Source: Hyphomicrobium sp. (GTDB taxonomy: Bacteria; Pseudomonadota; Alphaproteobacteria; Rhizobiales; Hyphomicrobiaceae). Taken from it: a stretch of 37,362 nucleotides of DNA. Shown piece after piece: positions 8,577-17,642 of this stretch. Within the stretch, counting starts at the first letter, position 1. The number at the start of each line of letters is the position of its first letter. The position numbers were made by a program, and so were the translations under genes. The notes beneath the pieces were generated by a model that saw only the letters and a list, made by a program, of their open reading frames with translations, was not told the DNA's origin and made no database searches. The stretch covers positions 1 to 37,362 of the forward strand of contig JABFRT010000065.1 in the NCBI GenBank assembly GCA_013141015.1, written 5' to 3'.

Positions 8577-11298
8577 ATGAACGTCGTCATCGTCGAATCC
8601 GCCGCCAAGGCCAAGACCATCAACAAGTACCTGGGGTCTGGCTATAAGGTCATCGCCTCCTATGGCCATGTCCGCGACCTGCCGGCCAAGAATGGTTCGG
8701 TCGAGCCGGATAACGACTTTAATATGCATTGGGATGTCGATCCGAAATCCCAGAAGATTATGCGGGAAATCGCCGACGCCCTTAAAGACGCCAGCAAATT
8801 GATCCTGGCAACCGACCCTGATCGCGAGGGGGAAGCCATTTCCTGGCATCTGCTCGAGATCCTCAATCAGAAGAAGGCCATCAAGAAGGGCACCGAGATC
8901 GAGCGGGTGGCGTTCAACTCCATTACCAAGCAGTCGATCCTGGCTGCACTCAAAGAACCGCGCAAAATCGACCAGCCGCTGGTGGAAGCCTATCTGGCGC
9001 GGCGCGCGCTCGACTATCTGGTCGGGTTTACGCTGTCGCCGGTACTGTGGCGCAAGCTGCCGGGCGCGCGATCGGCGGGCCGTGTGCAGTCGGTGGCGCT
9101 ACGTTTGATCTGCGACCGTGAAGCCGAAATCGAAGCCTTCCGGACCGACGAATACTGGACCATCGAGGCGACGCTGCAGACGGGCAAAGGCGAGGACGTC
9201 AAAGCCCGCTTGACTGAGATTGCCGGCACGACGTTGAAGAAGCTCGATATCAAGGACGAGGCGAGCGCGGCGGCGATCAAAGCAGCCATTGAAAAACAAG
9301 ATTTCGAAATTGCGTCGGTCGAGAAGAAGGCGACCAAGCGTAACCCATATCCGCCGTTTGACACCGCGGCACTACAAATGGACGCGTCGCGCAAACTCAA
9401 CTTCTCGGCCAAGCAGACGATGCAGGTCGCCCAGCGCCTGTACGAAGGCGTCGACATCGGCGGCGAGACGGTCGGTCTGATCACCTACATGCGAACCGAC
9501 GGCGTGCAGATTATTCCTGAAGCCGTGGCCCACATCCGCGATGTGATCTCGTCGGAATATGGTGGCCGTTACACGCCATTCGCACGGGAATGGAAAACCA
9601 AAGCCAAGAACGCCCAAGAAGCGCACGAAGCCATCCGCCCGACCGATCCCAAGCGCAAGCCAGAGCAGCCTGCGCAAGCATCTCGATAAGGATCAGGCAG
9701 CGCTCTACGATTTGATCTGGAAGCGCACGATTGCCAGCCAGATGGCGGCTGCAGATCTTGAACAGACAGTCGCCGAAATCACCGTCAAGGGCCGCAACGG
9801 CACGGACTACGGCTTGCGCGCCAATGGCTCGGTCGTGACCTTCGACGGCTTTTTGAAGGTCTATGAAGAAGGCCGCGACGATCGCGTTCTGACCCTTGCA
9901 AAAGGCAAGGACGATCCCGAGGACGACGATAGCCGTCGCCTGCCGCCGCTGACTGCGGGCGAACGTCTGATAGACAAGCAGATCGACGCGGATCAGCATT
10001 TCACCCAGCCTCCTCCGCGCTTCACAGAGGCAACGCTTGTTGATCGGATGAAGGCACTCGGAATCGGCCGGCCGTCGACCTATGCGTCCACAATGGCGAC
10101 GCTGGTCGACCGCGATTACGTCAAGATCGACAAAAAGCGCTTGGTGCCCGAAGACAAGGGCCGCCTAGTCGTCGGCTTCCTCGAAAACTTCTTCAAGAAA
10201 TACGTCGAGTTCGATTTCACAGCCGATCTTGAAGAAAAGCTCGATCTCATTTCGAACAACGAACTGGCCTGGAAGGACGTCTTGAAGGAATTCTGGCGCG
10301 ACTTCACGATTGCCATCGACGACATCAAGGAACTGCGTGTCAGCCAGGTTATGGACGCGCTCAACGATATGCTGGCGCCACATATTTTCCCGGCGCGCGA
10401 AGACGGCTCCGAGCCGCGCTCATGCCCCAAGTGCGGAACCGGACAGCTCAGCTTGAAGCCAAGCCGGTTCGGCCCGTTCATCGGCTGCGGAAATTATCCA
10501 GAGTGCAACTACACGCGCCAGCTTAAGCAGTCCGATAGCGGCGATGCGGCCCTCGACGGCAAAGTGCTCGGCTATAACGACGACGGCGTTGCCGTGACGC
10601 TGCGCAACGGGCGTTTTGGACCTTACGTGCAATTGGGCGAAGCCGAGGGCGACGAAAAGCCGAAGCGCTCAAGCCTGCCGAAAGGCATCGACGCCGCAAC
10701 GCTTGATTTTGAACGCGCACTGCAACTTTTGTCGTTGCCGCGCGAAGTCGGCCAGCACCCGGAAACCGCAACGCCGATTACGGCAGGGCTTGGCCGCTAT
10801 GGACCGTTCATTCTGCATGACGGCACCTATGCCAACCTCGAAGGCATGGAAGAGGTTTTCACGATTGGCCTCAACCGCGCTGTGACGTTGCTCGCTGAAA
10901 AGCGCGCGGGCGGCGGAAAAAGCCGCTTCCAGCGTCAGGCCGCAACCGTGTTGAAAGACTTGGGCGAGCATCCGGTTGAAGGCGGCAAGATCCAAGTGCT
11001 TGAAGGCCGCTATGGCCCCTACGTCAGCCACAACAAGGTCAACGCAACGGTGCCGAAGTCAAAGGCGCCGGCCGATCTGACGGTTGAGGAAGCAATGGCG
11101 CTTCTGGCTGAGCGCATTGCCAACGGCGGCGGCAAGAAGGCTAAGCGAACGACGAAGGCGCCTGCAAAAGCCAAGGCCGCTCCGAAGGCGAAGACGGCGG
11201 CCAAATCAGACGACGCCGCCGCTCCCGCGAAAAAAGCTCCGGCTAAAAAAGCCCCCGCCAAAAAAGCGGCTGCAAAGAAGGCTGCTGCAAAGGCTTGA
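8577..11298 (+). CDS. topA: DNA topoisomerase I, interrupted by a one-base frameshift
   Basis: This type IA topoisomerase relaxes negative supercoils and is normally essential. The TOPRIM domain starts at MNVVIVESAAKAKTINKYLG and has the DPDREGE acidic motif. The catalytic Tyr is in GLITYMRTDG (codon at 9486, about residue 304). Near 9669 the frame breaks: the first part runs into a stop at 9687-9689, while the second continues to 11298. Removing one C at 9669/9670 restores a continuous GAG-CAG-CTG-CGC-AAG reading (EQLRKHLDKD), exactly as expected for the family. The second part has a zinc ribbon (CPKCGTG...CGNYPEC), three GRYGPY-type C-terminal repeats and a Lys/Ala-rich tail. ATG at 8568 and at 8577 are both possible; AGGAG at 8560-8564 serves either imperfectly. 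Restored length is about 906 residues. A sequencing error is the simplest explanation. Confidence 0.93.
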
Positions 11299-11332
11299 TT
11301 TAGAAGTCCGGCGATTGGGCGAACACGTTCCC

Positions 11333-11362
11333 ACGTCATCCCCGCCTGCGAGGGGATGACGT
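11333..11362. terminator. Perfect hairpin between topA and rnr
   Basis: Two perfectly complementary 11-base arms (11333-11343 and 11352-11362, ACGTCATCCCC and its complement) enclose an 8-base loop. The plus strand continues GTTTGTGTT, a broken T-run, 35 bases after the topA stop. It could end topA transcription, or it may be one of the CGTCATCCCC-type palindromic repeats scattered in alphaproteobacterial genomes. The rest of 11299-11623 shows nothing else clear apart from an upstream extension of the rnr frame, which I do not believe is translated. Confidence 0.5.
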
Positions 11363-11623
11363 TTGTGTTGGGCATTAACTTCACGCAAAATGTGATTGCG
11401 TTTTTCCGGCCAAAGTTGTCCTCCCCCCTCCACCACGCCCGCACAATGCTTGCGGGAGACGTGAAGCGAGGTTTGGCGAATGGACGTTCTGTTTGTGTTG
11501 GTTTGTGGGGTTTTGGCTGTTTGGGCGCGCGCTTTTGCTGCCGCAACCGGCTTTTCTGCGCTTAACCTTGACATTCGCGCGGCTGGATGTTCGGTCACGG
11601 CACGCAACATATGGACACACATC

Positions 11624-13945
11624 TTGGCTAAGAAAACCGACGCCCCCGGCCACAAGAAGTCGAAGGCGGCGCCGCGTCAGCCCGTCAACGGCGGCCTGCC
11701 ATCGAAGCAGCAGATCATCGAATTCATCAACACCTCGCAAGGCAAGGCGGGCAAGCGCGAGATTGCGCGTGCGTTCGGCATTTCTGGCGGCGCGAAGATT
11801 GCGTTGAAGCGGCTGCTGGCCGAGATGGCGGAAGACGGCACGCTTGCCGGCTCCAAGAAGGATTTCCGCGAGAAGGGCAAACTGCCGCCAACGACAACGC
11901 TTGAAGTGACGGGCCGCGACCGCGATGGCGATCTGGTCGCCAAGCCTTTGCATTGGGAAGAAGACGACGGCAAGCGGCCCGTTGTACGCTTGTTGGCCGA
12001 TGGCACGGCGTTCGCGGGTGAGATCGGTATCGGCGACCGCGTGCTCGCCAAGCTGACAAAACTGCCGCGCGATGCAGGCCCCGCGCAGTACGACGCAGTG
12101 CCAATGAAAAAGCTGCCGCGCGAAAAGCGCCGCATGCTCGGTATCTATCGCGCATCAAAGCGCGGCGGCGGCACGATTGAGCCGATTGAAAAAAAGGAAA
12201 TGAAGAGCTGGCCGGTTTTGCCGGATGACGCGGGCGATGCGGGCGACGGCGATCTGGTGCGCTTTGAGCTTGTCCGCCGCGGGCGGTTCGCGACGCCACG
12301 CGCAGTCATTCTAGAATCAATCGGCAACCCGGACGACCAACGCCAAGTATCATTGATCGCCATCCACGCCCACGGCATTCCTGAGGATTTCCCGGAAAGC
12401 GTGATCGAAGAATGCGAGCACCTCGAAGCGCCCACAATGGACGGCCGCGTTGATCTGCGCGCGACGCCACTGCTGACGATTGATCCGATGGATGCGCGCG
12501 ACCACGACGACGCAGTCTATGCCGAGCCCGACACGAACGACACCAACAAGGGCGGTTGGAGTGTGATCGTGGCGATTGCGGACGTCGCGCACTACATCCG
12601 GCCCGGCAGCAAACTCGACCGCGAGGCGGAATTGCGCGGCAACTCGGTCTATTTCCCGGATCGCGTGGTGCCGATGCTGCCGGAGAAAATTTCCAACGAT
12701 CTGTGCTCGCTGCGCGAGGGCGAAGAACGCCCGTGTCTGGCGGTCAAAATGATTTTTGACAAGAACGGCGAGAAGGTTTCCCAGCGCTTCATGCGGGCCA
12801 TGATGAAGTCGCACGCCAAGCTTTCGTATCAGGAAGCGCAAGCGGCGATTGATGGCAACGTGTCGGAGAAGTGCGCGCCGTTGATGGAACGGGCGTTAAA
12901 GCCGTTGTGGGCTGCATACGCAGCTGTCAGCAAGGCGCGCGACAAACGCGGCCCGCTCGATCTGGATTTGCCGGAGCGCAAAATTTTGCTCGATGACCAG
13001 GGCCGCGTAGCCAACGTCGTCACGCCGGAGCGGCTTGATGCGCATCGCTTGATCGAAGAGTTCATGATTCAGGCGAACGTGGCGGCGGCGGAAACGCTGG
13101 AAGCCAAAAAATCGCAACTGGTCTATCGCGTGCACGACGCGCCGAGCCCGGAGAAGCTCAAAGGCCTCAAGGATTTTCTCGACACCCTCGACATGAAAGT
13201 GCCGCATGCCGGTGCGCTGAAGCCTGAAGCGTTCAACGTCATTTTGGAAAAAGCCAAAGATCTCCCCGTGCCGGAATTGATCAACGAGGTGATTTTGCGC
13301 TCGCAATCTCAAGCCGAATATAACCCGAAAAACATCGGGCACTTTGGTTTGAACTTAGCGAAGTACGCGCACTTTACATCGCCCATCCGCCGTTACGCCG
13401 ACTTGATTGTGCATCGCGCGCTGGTGCGGGCGTTGAGCCTTGGCGCGGGCGGCATGCGGGACGAGGATTTCGGTCGCTTAGCAGCGGTCGCACAAGCGAT
13501 CTCGGATACCGAGCGGCGCGCCATGGCAGCCGAACGCGAGACGACCGACCGCTTGATCGCCAATCATCTGGCAAACCACATCGGCGCCAGTTTTGCCGCC
13601 CGCATATCGGGCGTCACGCGCTCAGGCCTGTTCGTGCGGCTTAAAGATACCGGCGCCGACGGCTATATTCCGATTGGCTCACTCGGCAACGATTTCTTCC
13701 ACCACGTCGAAGCGGCGCACGCGCTTGTTGGTGCCAAAACGGGTGAAGGCTATCGCCTCGGCGATGTGGTCGAAGTAAAATTGCTAGAAGTTGTGCCGTC
13801 AGCGGGCGCGTTGCGCTTTGAGATGTTATCGCCCGGCAAGAAGGGCCAGTTCGCAGCACTCAAAGCTGGCGGCGGCCTACCGCGCAACCGCTTCAACGCC
13901 AGCCGAGGAAAGACCGGGCGCGGCGGCTTCAAGCGCGGGCGGTGA
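11624..13945 (+). CDS. rnr: Ribonuclease R
   Basis: This 3'-to-5' exoribonuclease degrades structured RNA and has about 773 residues from the chosen start. An N-terminal winged-helix-like part (KREIARAFGISGGAKIALKRLL) and cold-shock domains precede the RNB catalytic domain. That domain has the metal-binding TIDPMDARDHDDAV motif, then FMIQANVAAAETL, YRVHDAP and HFTSPIRRYADLIVHRAL. A C-terminal S1 domain (ISGVTRSGLFVRL) ends in a basic Gly/Arg/Lys tail. The frame is open from an ATG at 11480, but those 48 extra residues are hydrophobic and unlike the family. TTG at 11624 (then AKKTDAPGHKK) gives a normal start, although no strong ribosome site is visible. It lies downstream of topA, as in many alphaproteobacteria. 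Confidence 0.94.
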   Translation: MAKKTDAPGHKKSKAAPRQPVNGGLPSKQQIIEFINTSQGKAGKREIARAFGISGGAKIALKRLLAEMAEDGTLAGSKKDFREKGKLPPTTTLEVTGRDRDGDLVAKPLHWEEDDGKRPVVRLLADGTAFAGEIGIGDRVLAKLTKLPRDAGPAQYDAVPMKKLPREKRRMLGIYRASKRGGGTIEPIEKKEMKSWPVLPDDAGDAGDGDLVRFELVRRGRFATPRAVILESIGNPDDQRQVSLIAIHAHGIPEDFPESVIEECEHLEAPTMDGRVDLRATPLLTIDPMDARDHDDAVYAEPDTNDTNKGGWSVIVAIADVAHYIRPGSKLDREAELRGNSVYFPDRVVPMLPEKISNDLCSLREGEERPCLAVKMIFDKNGEKVSQRFMRAMMKSHAKLSYQEAQAAIDGNVSEKCAPLMERALKPLWAAYAAVSKARDKRGPLDLDLPERKILLDDQGRVANVVTPERLDAHRLIEEFMIQANVAAAETLEAKKSQLVYRVHDAPSPEKLKGLKDFLDTLDMKVPHAGALKPEAFNVILEKAKDLPVPELINEVILRSQSQAEYNPKNIGHFGLNLAKYAHFTSPIRRYADLIVHRALVRALSLGAGGMRDEDFGRLAAVAQAISDTERRAMAAERETTDRLIANHLANHIGASFAARISGVTRSGLFVRLKDTGADGYIPIGSLGNDFFHHVEAAHALVGAKTGEGYRLGDVVEVKLLEVVPSAGALRFEMLSPGKKGQFAALKAGGGLPRNRFNASRGKTGRGGFKRGR

Positions 13946-13951
13946 AGGCAC

Positions 13952-14385
13952 ATGGCGAAATCGTTGCGGATAGAGATTGACGCCGCACTCAAGTCGAAAA
14001 TCCTGATCGGCTTCACACGAACGCTCGAAAGCGGAAAAGTCAAAGGCTACGTGGTGGCCGTGGGCGGCGACTGGTTTCTACTTGCGTTGATCAACGACGA
14101 CATCTTGTTTGGGGGATACCAGCTGCCGTTCGAATTCAGGACATTGTTGACCTGCAATATGTGAACCTAATTCGGCCTTTATGAAAGCGGTTTGGCCAAG
14201 CGCAAAATTGCGCGGCTGAAAGCAATGAAATGTGATCTGACTTCGGCTGGTTCAATTCTGCAGGACGCGGCCAGGAAATTTCCACTTGTGACTATCCATC
14301 GGGAGTTGGCGGAACCGGACGTTTGTCAAATCGGACGGCCTGGCAGTGTGATCTACGAGGACAATTGGCAAGTCGTGGCCAAGCC
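13952..14385 (+). pseudogene. Decayed gene of a conserved hypothetical family (three one-base deletions)
   Basis: The first frame reads MAKSLRIEID, then KGYVVAVGGDWFLLALINDD, and hits a stop at 14162-14164 after 70 codons. The same frame resumes later with KRKIARLKAMKCDLTSAG and FPLVTIHRELAEPDVCQIGRPG. Together these look like one protein of an alphaproteobacterial hypothetical family that I recall but cannot name. Between them, one-base steps restore continuity: TTC|CGA at 14131 (C lost), AAC|CCT at 14166 (C lost) and TTT|TAT at 14180 (T lost). They yield RIQDIVDLQYV, PNSAF and YESGLAKRK. The three deletions sum to one codon, so the frame returns. After about 14376 I see no continuation, so the 3' end is also missing or diverged. 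Six bases separate it from the rnr stop. Either a real pseudogene or poor base quality locally. Confidence 0.6.
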
Positions 14386-14920
14386 TCCACGCCGCCAACA
14401 CCGGCGCCGGACTTTGCCGGATGCTGACATTCTCCCTACTCCGATGGCAATGCCGTTGCCAACGACTGGCAGCCGATAGCAACATAACGCATACGGACGC
14501 TCTTGTCGTGGGTGGCCGTCTTCGCGGCCATGACTGTAGGCAATCCCCACCACCCGCGGTCCCGGACGGAGGCGTGGAGCGAAGCGCCGCGCCGAAGATC
14601 CGGGATCTTTCGCGGTGGCTATATTGGGGAATGTCACGAGGGGTAAAGGTCCCGTGTCTGCGAAGCGGCATAAGAATGCCGCATCGCGCACGGGAAAGCG
14701 GGTATTGGCCGAGTGCCGGGCACGCAACGCCATGCATTTGCACAATCGCTGGGCAGTTCTGCCGAGACACAGATCCGTGCGTGCCCGAATGTGCGTCAAC
14801 ATAACGGTCCGTCATAGTCGGACCTTGCCAACGCTGAACAAAAGCCTAGGTAGCGGTGCACACCATCGCGCGCGACATTCGCAGTGCGCGCATTCCGCAA
14901 ACTAAAAAGGAAACTCCAAC
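14386..14920. other. Non-coding stretch with several hairpins
   Basis: No convincing gene lies here; the open frames have no family features. It contains a short hairpin at about 14513-14530 (TGGCCG-loop-CGGCCA), an odd palindrome AGATCCGGGATCT near 14605, a long stem-loop at 14651-14694 (listed separately), and a GGTCCG/CGGACC hairpin at 14806-14824. A good ribosome site (AAGGAA) for the SHOCT gene is at its end. Confidence 0.5.
14651..14694. repeat. Long imperfect stem-loop (REP-like)
   Basis: Arms 14651-14671 and 14676-14694 begin CCCGTG and end CACGGG, with GCGGCAT/ATGCCGC next to a four-base AAGA loop. About 17 pairs form, with one mismatch and a small bulge. It has no T-run and lies between a pseudogene and the SHOCT gene, so a palindromic repeat element is more likely than a terminator. 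Confidence 0.5.
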
Positions 14921-15834
14921 GTGCAACAACTCAGCGACGACGGCGTCCGCATTGTCAATGACGTAGCGGCGCGCCACGGGTTCACCGCCGATGCTGTGAC
15001 CGAGATGCTGCGCGCGGTCTCAGCTGGATACGGCTCGCAGGCGCAATTCAATCACTACGAATTCGGTGGTATGGGCCAGTGGTCGTCGGGCGGCATGGTG
15101 ATGATCGGCGACATGTTCAACAACAATTTGAAGGGGCGCGTGAGCGCGCTTGCCCAAGACTTGTCGGGCCTTGTCCAGAACCAGACGATGTTCGCGCGGC
15201 CCGCGCAAACGCAATCGCAGAACCAAAGCGGCAGCTGGCAAAACACTACAGGACAGGCGCAGTATCAGGGCGGCGGCGGACAGCAGCAAAGTCCGGGCGG
15301 CTATGGTTCGGGATCGAGCTTGTTCATTCCTGGCACTGGATCGGCCGATTGGTGGCCGGCGGATCTTGGTGCGGCAGGCTCCATCGGATCGCAGAACAAT
15401 TTGCGTTACGCGTATTTTCCCGGCGCGCGCCGCTTGGCCATCAACAACAATGGCAACGTGACGGTTTACGATACCGGCGACAATCAGATTGGCGGGTTTC
15501 GCAGCAGCAGGGTGGCGATCAATCGCTGACGTTCACCAGTCAGTTCGGCTTGGTGCGCGTCGCCGATTTGCCGGTAGCCGGCGCCAATGGCATGAGCCCG
15601 GCCGGTGGCAGCGCAGCGGCAGCACACGTAGCGCAGTCCGCTCCGCAACAGTCCTCCGCACCGGTCCCGCCGCCGGGCGCCAGCCTGACGGCAAAAACCG
15701 GAACGCCCGCGCCAAACGCCGCACCAGACGAGATTTTCGGCCTGATCGAGAAACTCGCCGAATTGCATAAGAAGGGCATTCTGACGGATGCCGAATACGA
15801 GGCGAAGAAAGCCGAGTTGCTCGGCCGCTTGTAA
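14921..15834 (+). CDS. SHOCT-domain protein, interrupted by a one-base frameshift
   Basis: The start is GTG with AAGGAA eight bases upstream. The N-terminal part (MQQLSDDGVRIVNDVAARHG, then FGGMGQWSSGGMVMIGDMFN) and a Gln/Gly-rich linker lead to a segment with WWPADLGAAGSIGSQNNLRY, FPGARRLAI and TVYDTGDNQIGG. Here the frame stops at 15529. One base upstream of 15496 is missing: reading GGC-GGG-GTT-TCG restores GGVSQQQGGDQSLTFTSQ, which continues to a C-terminal SHOCT motif (IEKLAELHKKGILTDAEYEA, KKAELLGRL) ending at 15834. SHOCT is a short helical module found at protein ends; its role is unknown. Restored length is about 304 residues. I recognise this whole architecture in alphaproteobacteria next to rnr and DUF983 genes. 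The break is in a G-run, so a sequencing error is likely. Confidence 0.85.
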
Positions 15835-15909
15835 GCGCGTGCAGCGGATTGTTGGCTGCGGCGGCTGGGGGTCTTGACCGCGATCAGACTTGGAACCAAG
15901 TTGGTGGTC

Positions 15910-16431
15910 ATGACAGTGATCAAAACAACCACCTCCTCCGTCAACCAATCCGCGCTCGAAAAGGGCATCCCGGGCAGTGCCAGCAGCGCGCCCGGCGTGG
16001 TCGCGGACGGCGCAGCGGACCGGCCGGTCTGGCTGTCGGTCAAGCGCGGCTGGAAGCAGGCATGCCCGGCGTGCGCGAGGGGCCGGATGTACACCAGCTA
16101 CCTCAAGGTCAACGACGCCTGCCCATCGTGCAAAGAGGAATTGCACCACCAGCGCGCCGACGACGCGCCGCCGTATTTCACGATTTCAATCGTTGCCCAT
16201 ATCATTGTGTTCGGCATCCTGTTGAGCGAGCAGCATTTGGCGCCGCCGGTCTGGCTGCAGCTGGCGATCTGGCTGCCGCTGACGGCGGCTCTGTGCCTGT
16301 GGTTCCTGCCGCGCGTTAAAGGCGCGTTGATCGGATATCAGTGGGCTAACCGCATGCACGGCTTCGGCGATGGCGCGTTCGAAGGCGCGGATATTGCGCC
16401 CGCCGATCCGTTGCCCGTGACCACGCCCTAA
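15910..16431 (+). CDS. DUF983 membrane protein
   Basis: This is a 173-residue protein with an N-terminal Ser/Thr/Ala-rich stretch, then SVKRGWKQACPACARG and a second CPSCKEE, forming a four-cysteine zinc-ribbon-like unit. Two hydrophobic helices follow (FTISIVAHIIVFGILL and WLQLAIWLPLTAALCLWFL), then PRVKGALIGYQW, the usual DUF983 ending. The function is unknown. The frame is open to a TTG at 15874; the ATG at 15910 looks more natural. It sits 14 bases before the NUDIX gene and is probably in one transcript with it, an order conserved in alphaproteobacteria. Confidence 0.88.
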   Translation: MTVIKTTTSSVNQSALEKGIPGSASSAPGVVADGAADRPVWLSVKRGWKQACPACARGRMYTSYLKVNDACPSCKEELHHQRADDAPPYFTISIVAHIIVFGILLSEQHLAPPVWLQLAIWLPLTAALCLWFLPRVKGALIGYQWANRMHGFGDGAFEGADIAPADPLPVTTP

Positions 16432-16445
16432 GGCGCCGCCCGCAA

Positions 16446-17150
16446 ATGCCGGCCGGTTTCCCGCCACACCACCATAACGCAGAACCGCCGGTCCGCGATG
16501 CGGCGTGCATCGTGCTGATTGATCGCACTGGGGCAGAGCCGCGCTTGCTGCTCGGGCGGCGCTTGCCGGCGCAAGTGTTCCTGCCCAACAAATGGGTGTT
16601 TCCAGGCGGACGCGTCGATGAGGCTGATAAGGCCTACGCGGCAGACCTCACACGTGTGGCAAAGCTACCGCCTAACGCCCACCACCGCTTGGCCTTCGCC
16701 TGCGCGGCCATCCGCGAGTTGTATGAGGAAGCGGGCATACTGCTTGCGTCGCCGGACATTGTCAGCTGGCAAGCACCACAGACCTGGGCTGATTTTGCAG
16801 GCCTGGCCGTGACACCCGCCTACGAGCGCCTGACGCCGCTGGCGCGGGCCATTACGCCGCCAGGGTTCCCACGCCGGTTCGATACGTGGTTCTTCTCGGC
16901 TGAATGGGACCGCGCGGCGCCTGTTACCGGCGCGCCAGACGGCGAGTTGCTCGATCTGGCGTGGTTTACGCTTGCCGAGACGCGGGCCCTCGATCTGCCC
17001 ATTATCACCCGCTACATCGTCGATGATGTCGCAACGCTGCTGGCGGCGGCGAAGGACCCCGCCGGCCCGCTCATTCCCTTTTATTTCCAGGACTTTGACG
17101 TCTACCGGCGGACGCTTGTTCCAGCGTATGAAACCGCCGTGCTGCCTTGA
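16446..17150 (+). CDS. NUDIX hydrolase with an expanded Nudix box
   Basis: This is a 234-residue hydrolase of nucleoside diphosphates linked to another group. The domain starts with DAACIVLIDRTG and has NKWVFPGGRVDEAD (to residue 61). The catalytic helix AIRELYEEAGILL is at residues 88-100, with REUXEEXGU matched exactly. About 20 more residues than usual separate the two halves of the box, as in the NUDT19/RP2 branch, which is linked to acyl-CoA or related substrates. The substrate cannot be assigned here. It follows DUF983 with a 14-base gap. Confidence 0.9.
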   Translation: MPAGFPPHHHNAEPPVRDAACIVLIDRTGAEPRLLLGRRLPAQVFLPNKWVFPGGRVDEADKAYAADLTRVAKLPPNAHHRLAFACAAIRELYEEAGILLASPDIVSWQAPQTWADFAGLAVTPAYERLTPLARAITPPGFPRRFDTWFFSAEWDRAAPVTGAPDGELLDLAWFTLAETRALDLPIITRYIVDDVATLLAAAKDPAGPLIPFYFQDFDVYRRTLVPAYETAVLP

Positions 17151-17241
17151 CAGCACGGGTTTGATGAGTATGGTGCCCGCTCAATCCCATCACACTTTGC
17201 GCCCTGCATCTGAGGCGCCGGTAAACTGAGGCCTTAGAGCT

Positions 17242-17409
17242 ATGGCAAAGCCTATCACGCAAAAGATCAAGCTGCTGTCCTCGGCGGGCACCGGCTTTTT
17301 CTACGTGACCAAGAAGAACCCGCGCACATCGACTGAAAAGCTGGTGTTCAAGAAGTATGACCCGGTCGCGCGCAAGCACGTCGAGTTCAAGGAAACGAAG
17401 ATCAAGTAA
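17242..17409 (+). CDS. rpmG: 50S ribosomal protein L33
   Basis: This is a 55-residue basic protein with 11 or more lysines. It reads [20 protein letters not shown], then [30 protein letters not shown] and a Lys-Ile-Lys end. This is the cysteine-free (C-minus) type of L33 typical of proteobacteria, so it needs no zinc. A 91-base gap separates it from the NUDIX gene, and a hairpin follows. Confidence 0.96.
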   Translation: MAKPITQKIKLLSSAGTGFFYVTKKNPRTSTEKLVFKKYDPVARKHVEFKETKIK

Positions 17410-17413
17410 GACG

Positions 17414-17454
17414 CGGGCAGCACGCCGGGTCCGCCCGGCTCCCGCTTCTGCCCG
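17414..17454 (+). terminator. Possible terminator after rpmG
   Basis: An outer pair CGGGCAG/CTGCCCG (17414-17420 and 17448-17454) encloses a tight inner hairpin GCCGGG-TCCG-CCCGGC (17424-17439). It begins five bases after the rpmG stop. No T-run follows, so it may be a stability hairpin rather than an intrinsic terminator. Confidence 0.4.
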
Positions 17455-17600
17455 TGGCAAACGTGCTGCGGGCCGTTGATCACAACGACACCTGCATAAG
17501 CTCAGCAACTCATAGGCTAAAACAACCCCGTCTGGCAGACGCATGGGGATGCGCAGCGCTGGTTCGAGGCCACGGTTTTTGCGCACACTGCATTCAACAC

Positions 17601-17642
17601 GATGAATTCAGAATGATGAATTCAGAACGATGAATTCAGAAT
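17601..17642 (+). repeat. Three tandem 14-bp repeats
   Basis: The unit GATGAATTCAGAAY occurs three times head to tail (17601-17614, 17615-17628, 17629-17642) with only the last base varying (T, C, T). No reading-frame reason explains it, since 14 is not a multiple of three. It may be replication slippage or a protein-binding array. Confidence 0.85.

Noticed and set aside
11480-11623. N-terminal extension of rnr from ATG 11480
   Set aside because: The added 48 residues are hydrophobic and unlike RNase R starts, and the region contains no family features.
14421-14804. 127-codon open frame after the pseudogene
   Set aside because: Cys/Arg-rich sequence without domain signs, running through hairpins; a chance frame.
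17555-17580. GGTTCGAGGCC resembling a tRNA T-loop
   Set aside because: The flanking stem does not pair and no acceptor, D or anticodon arms are found nearby.
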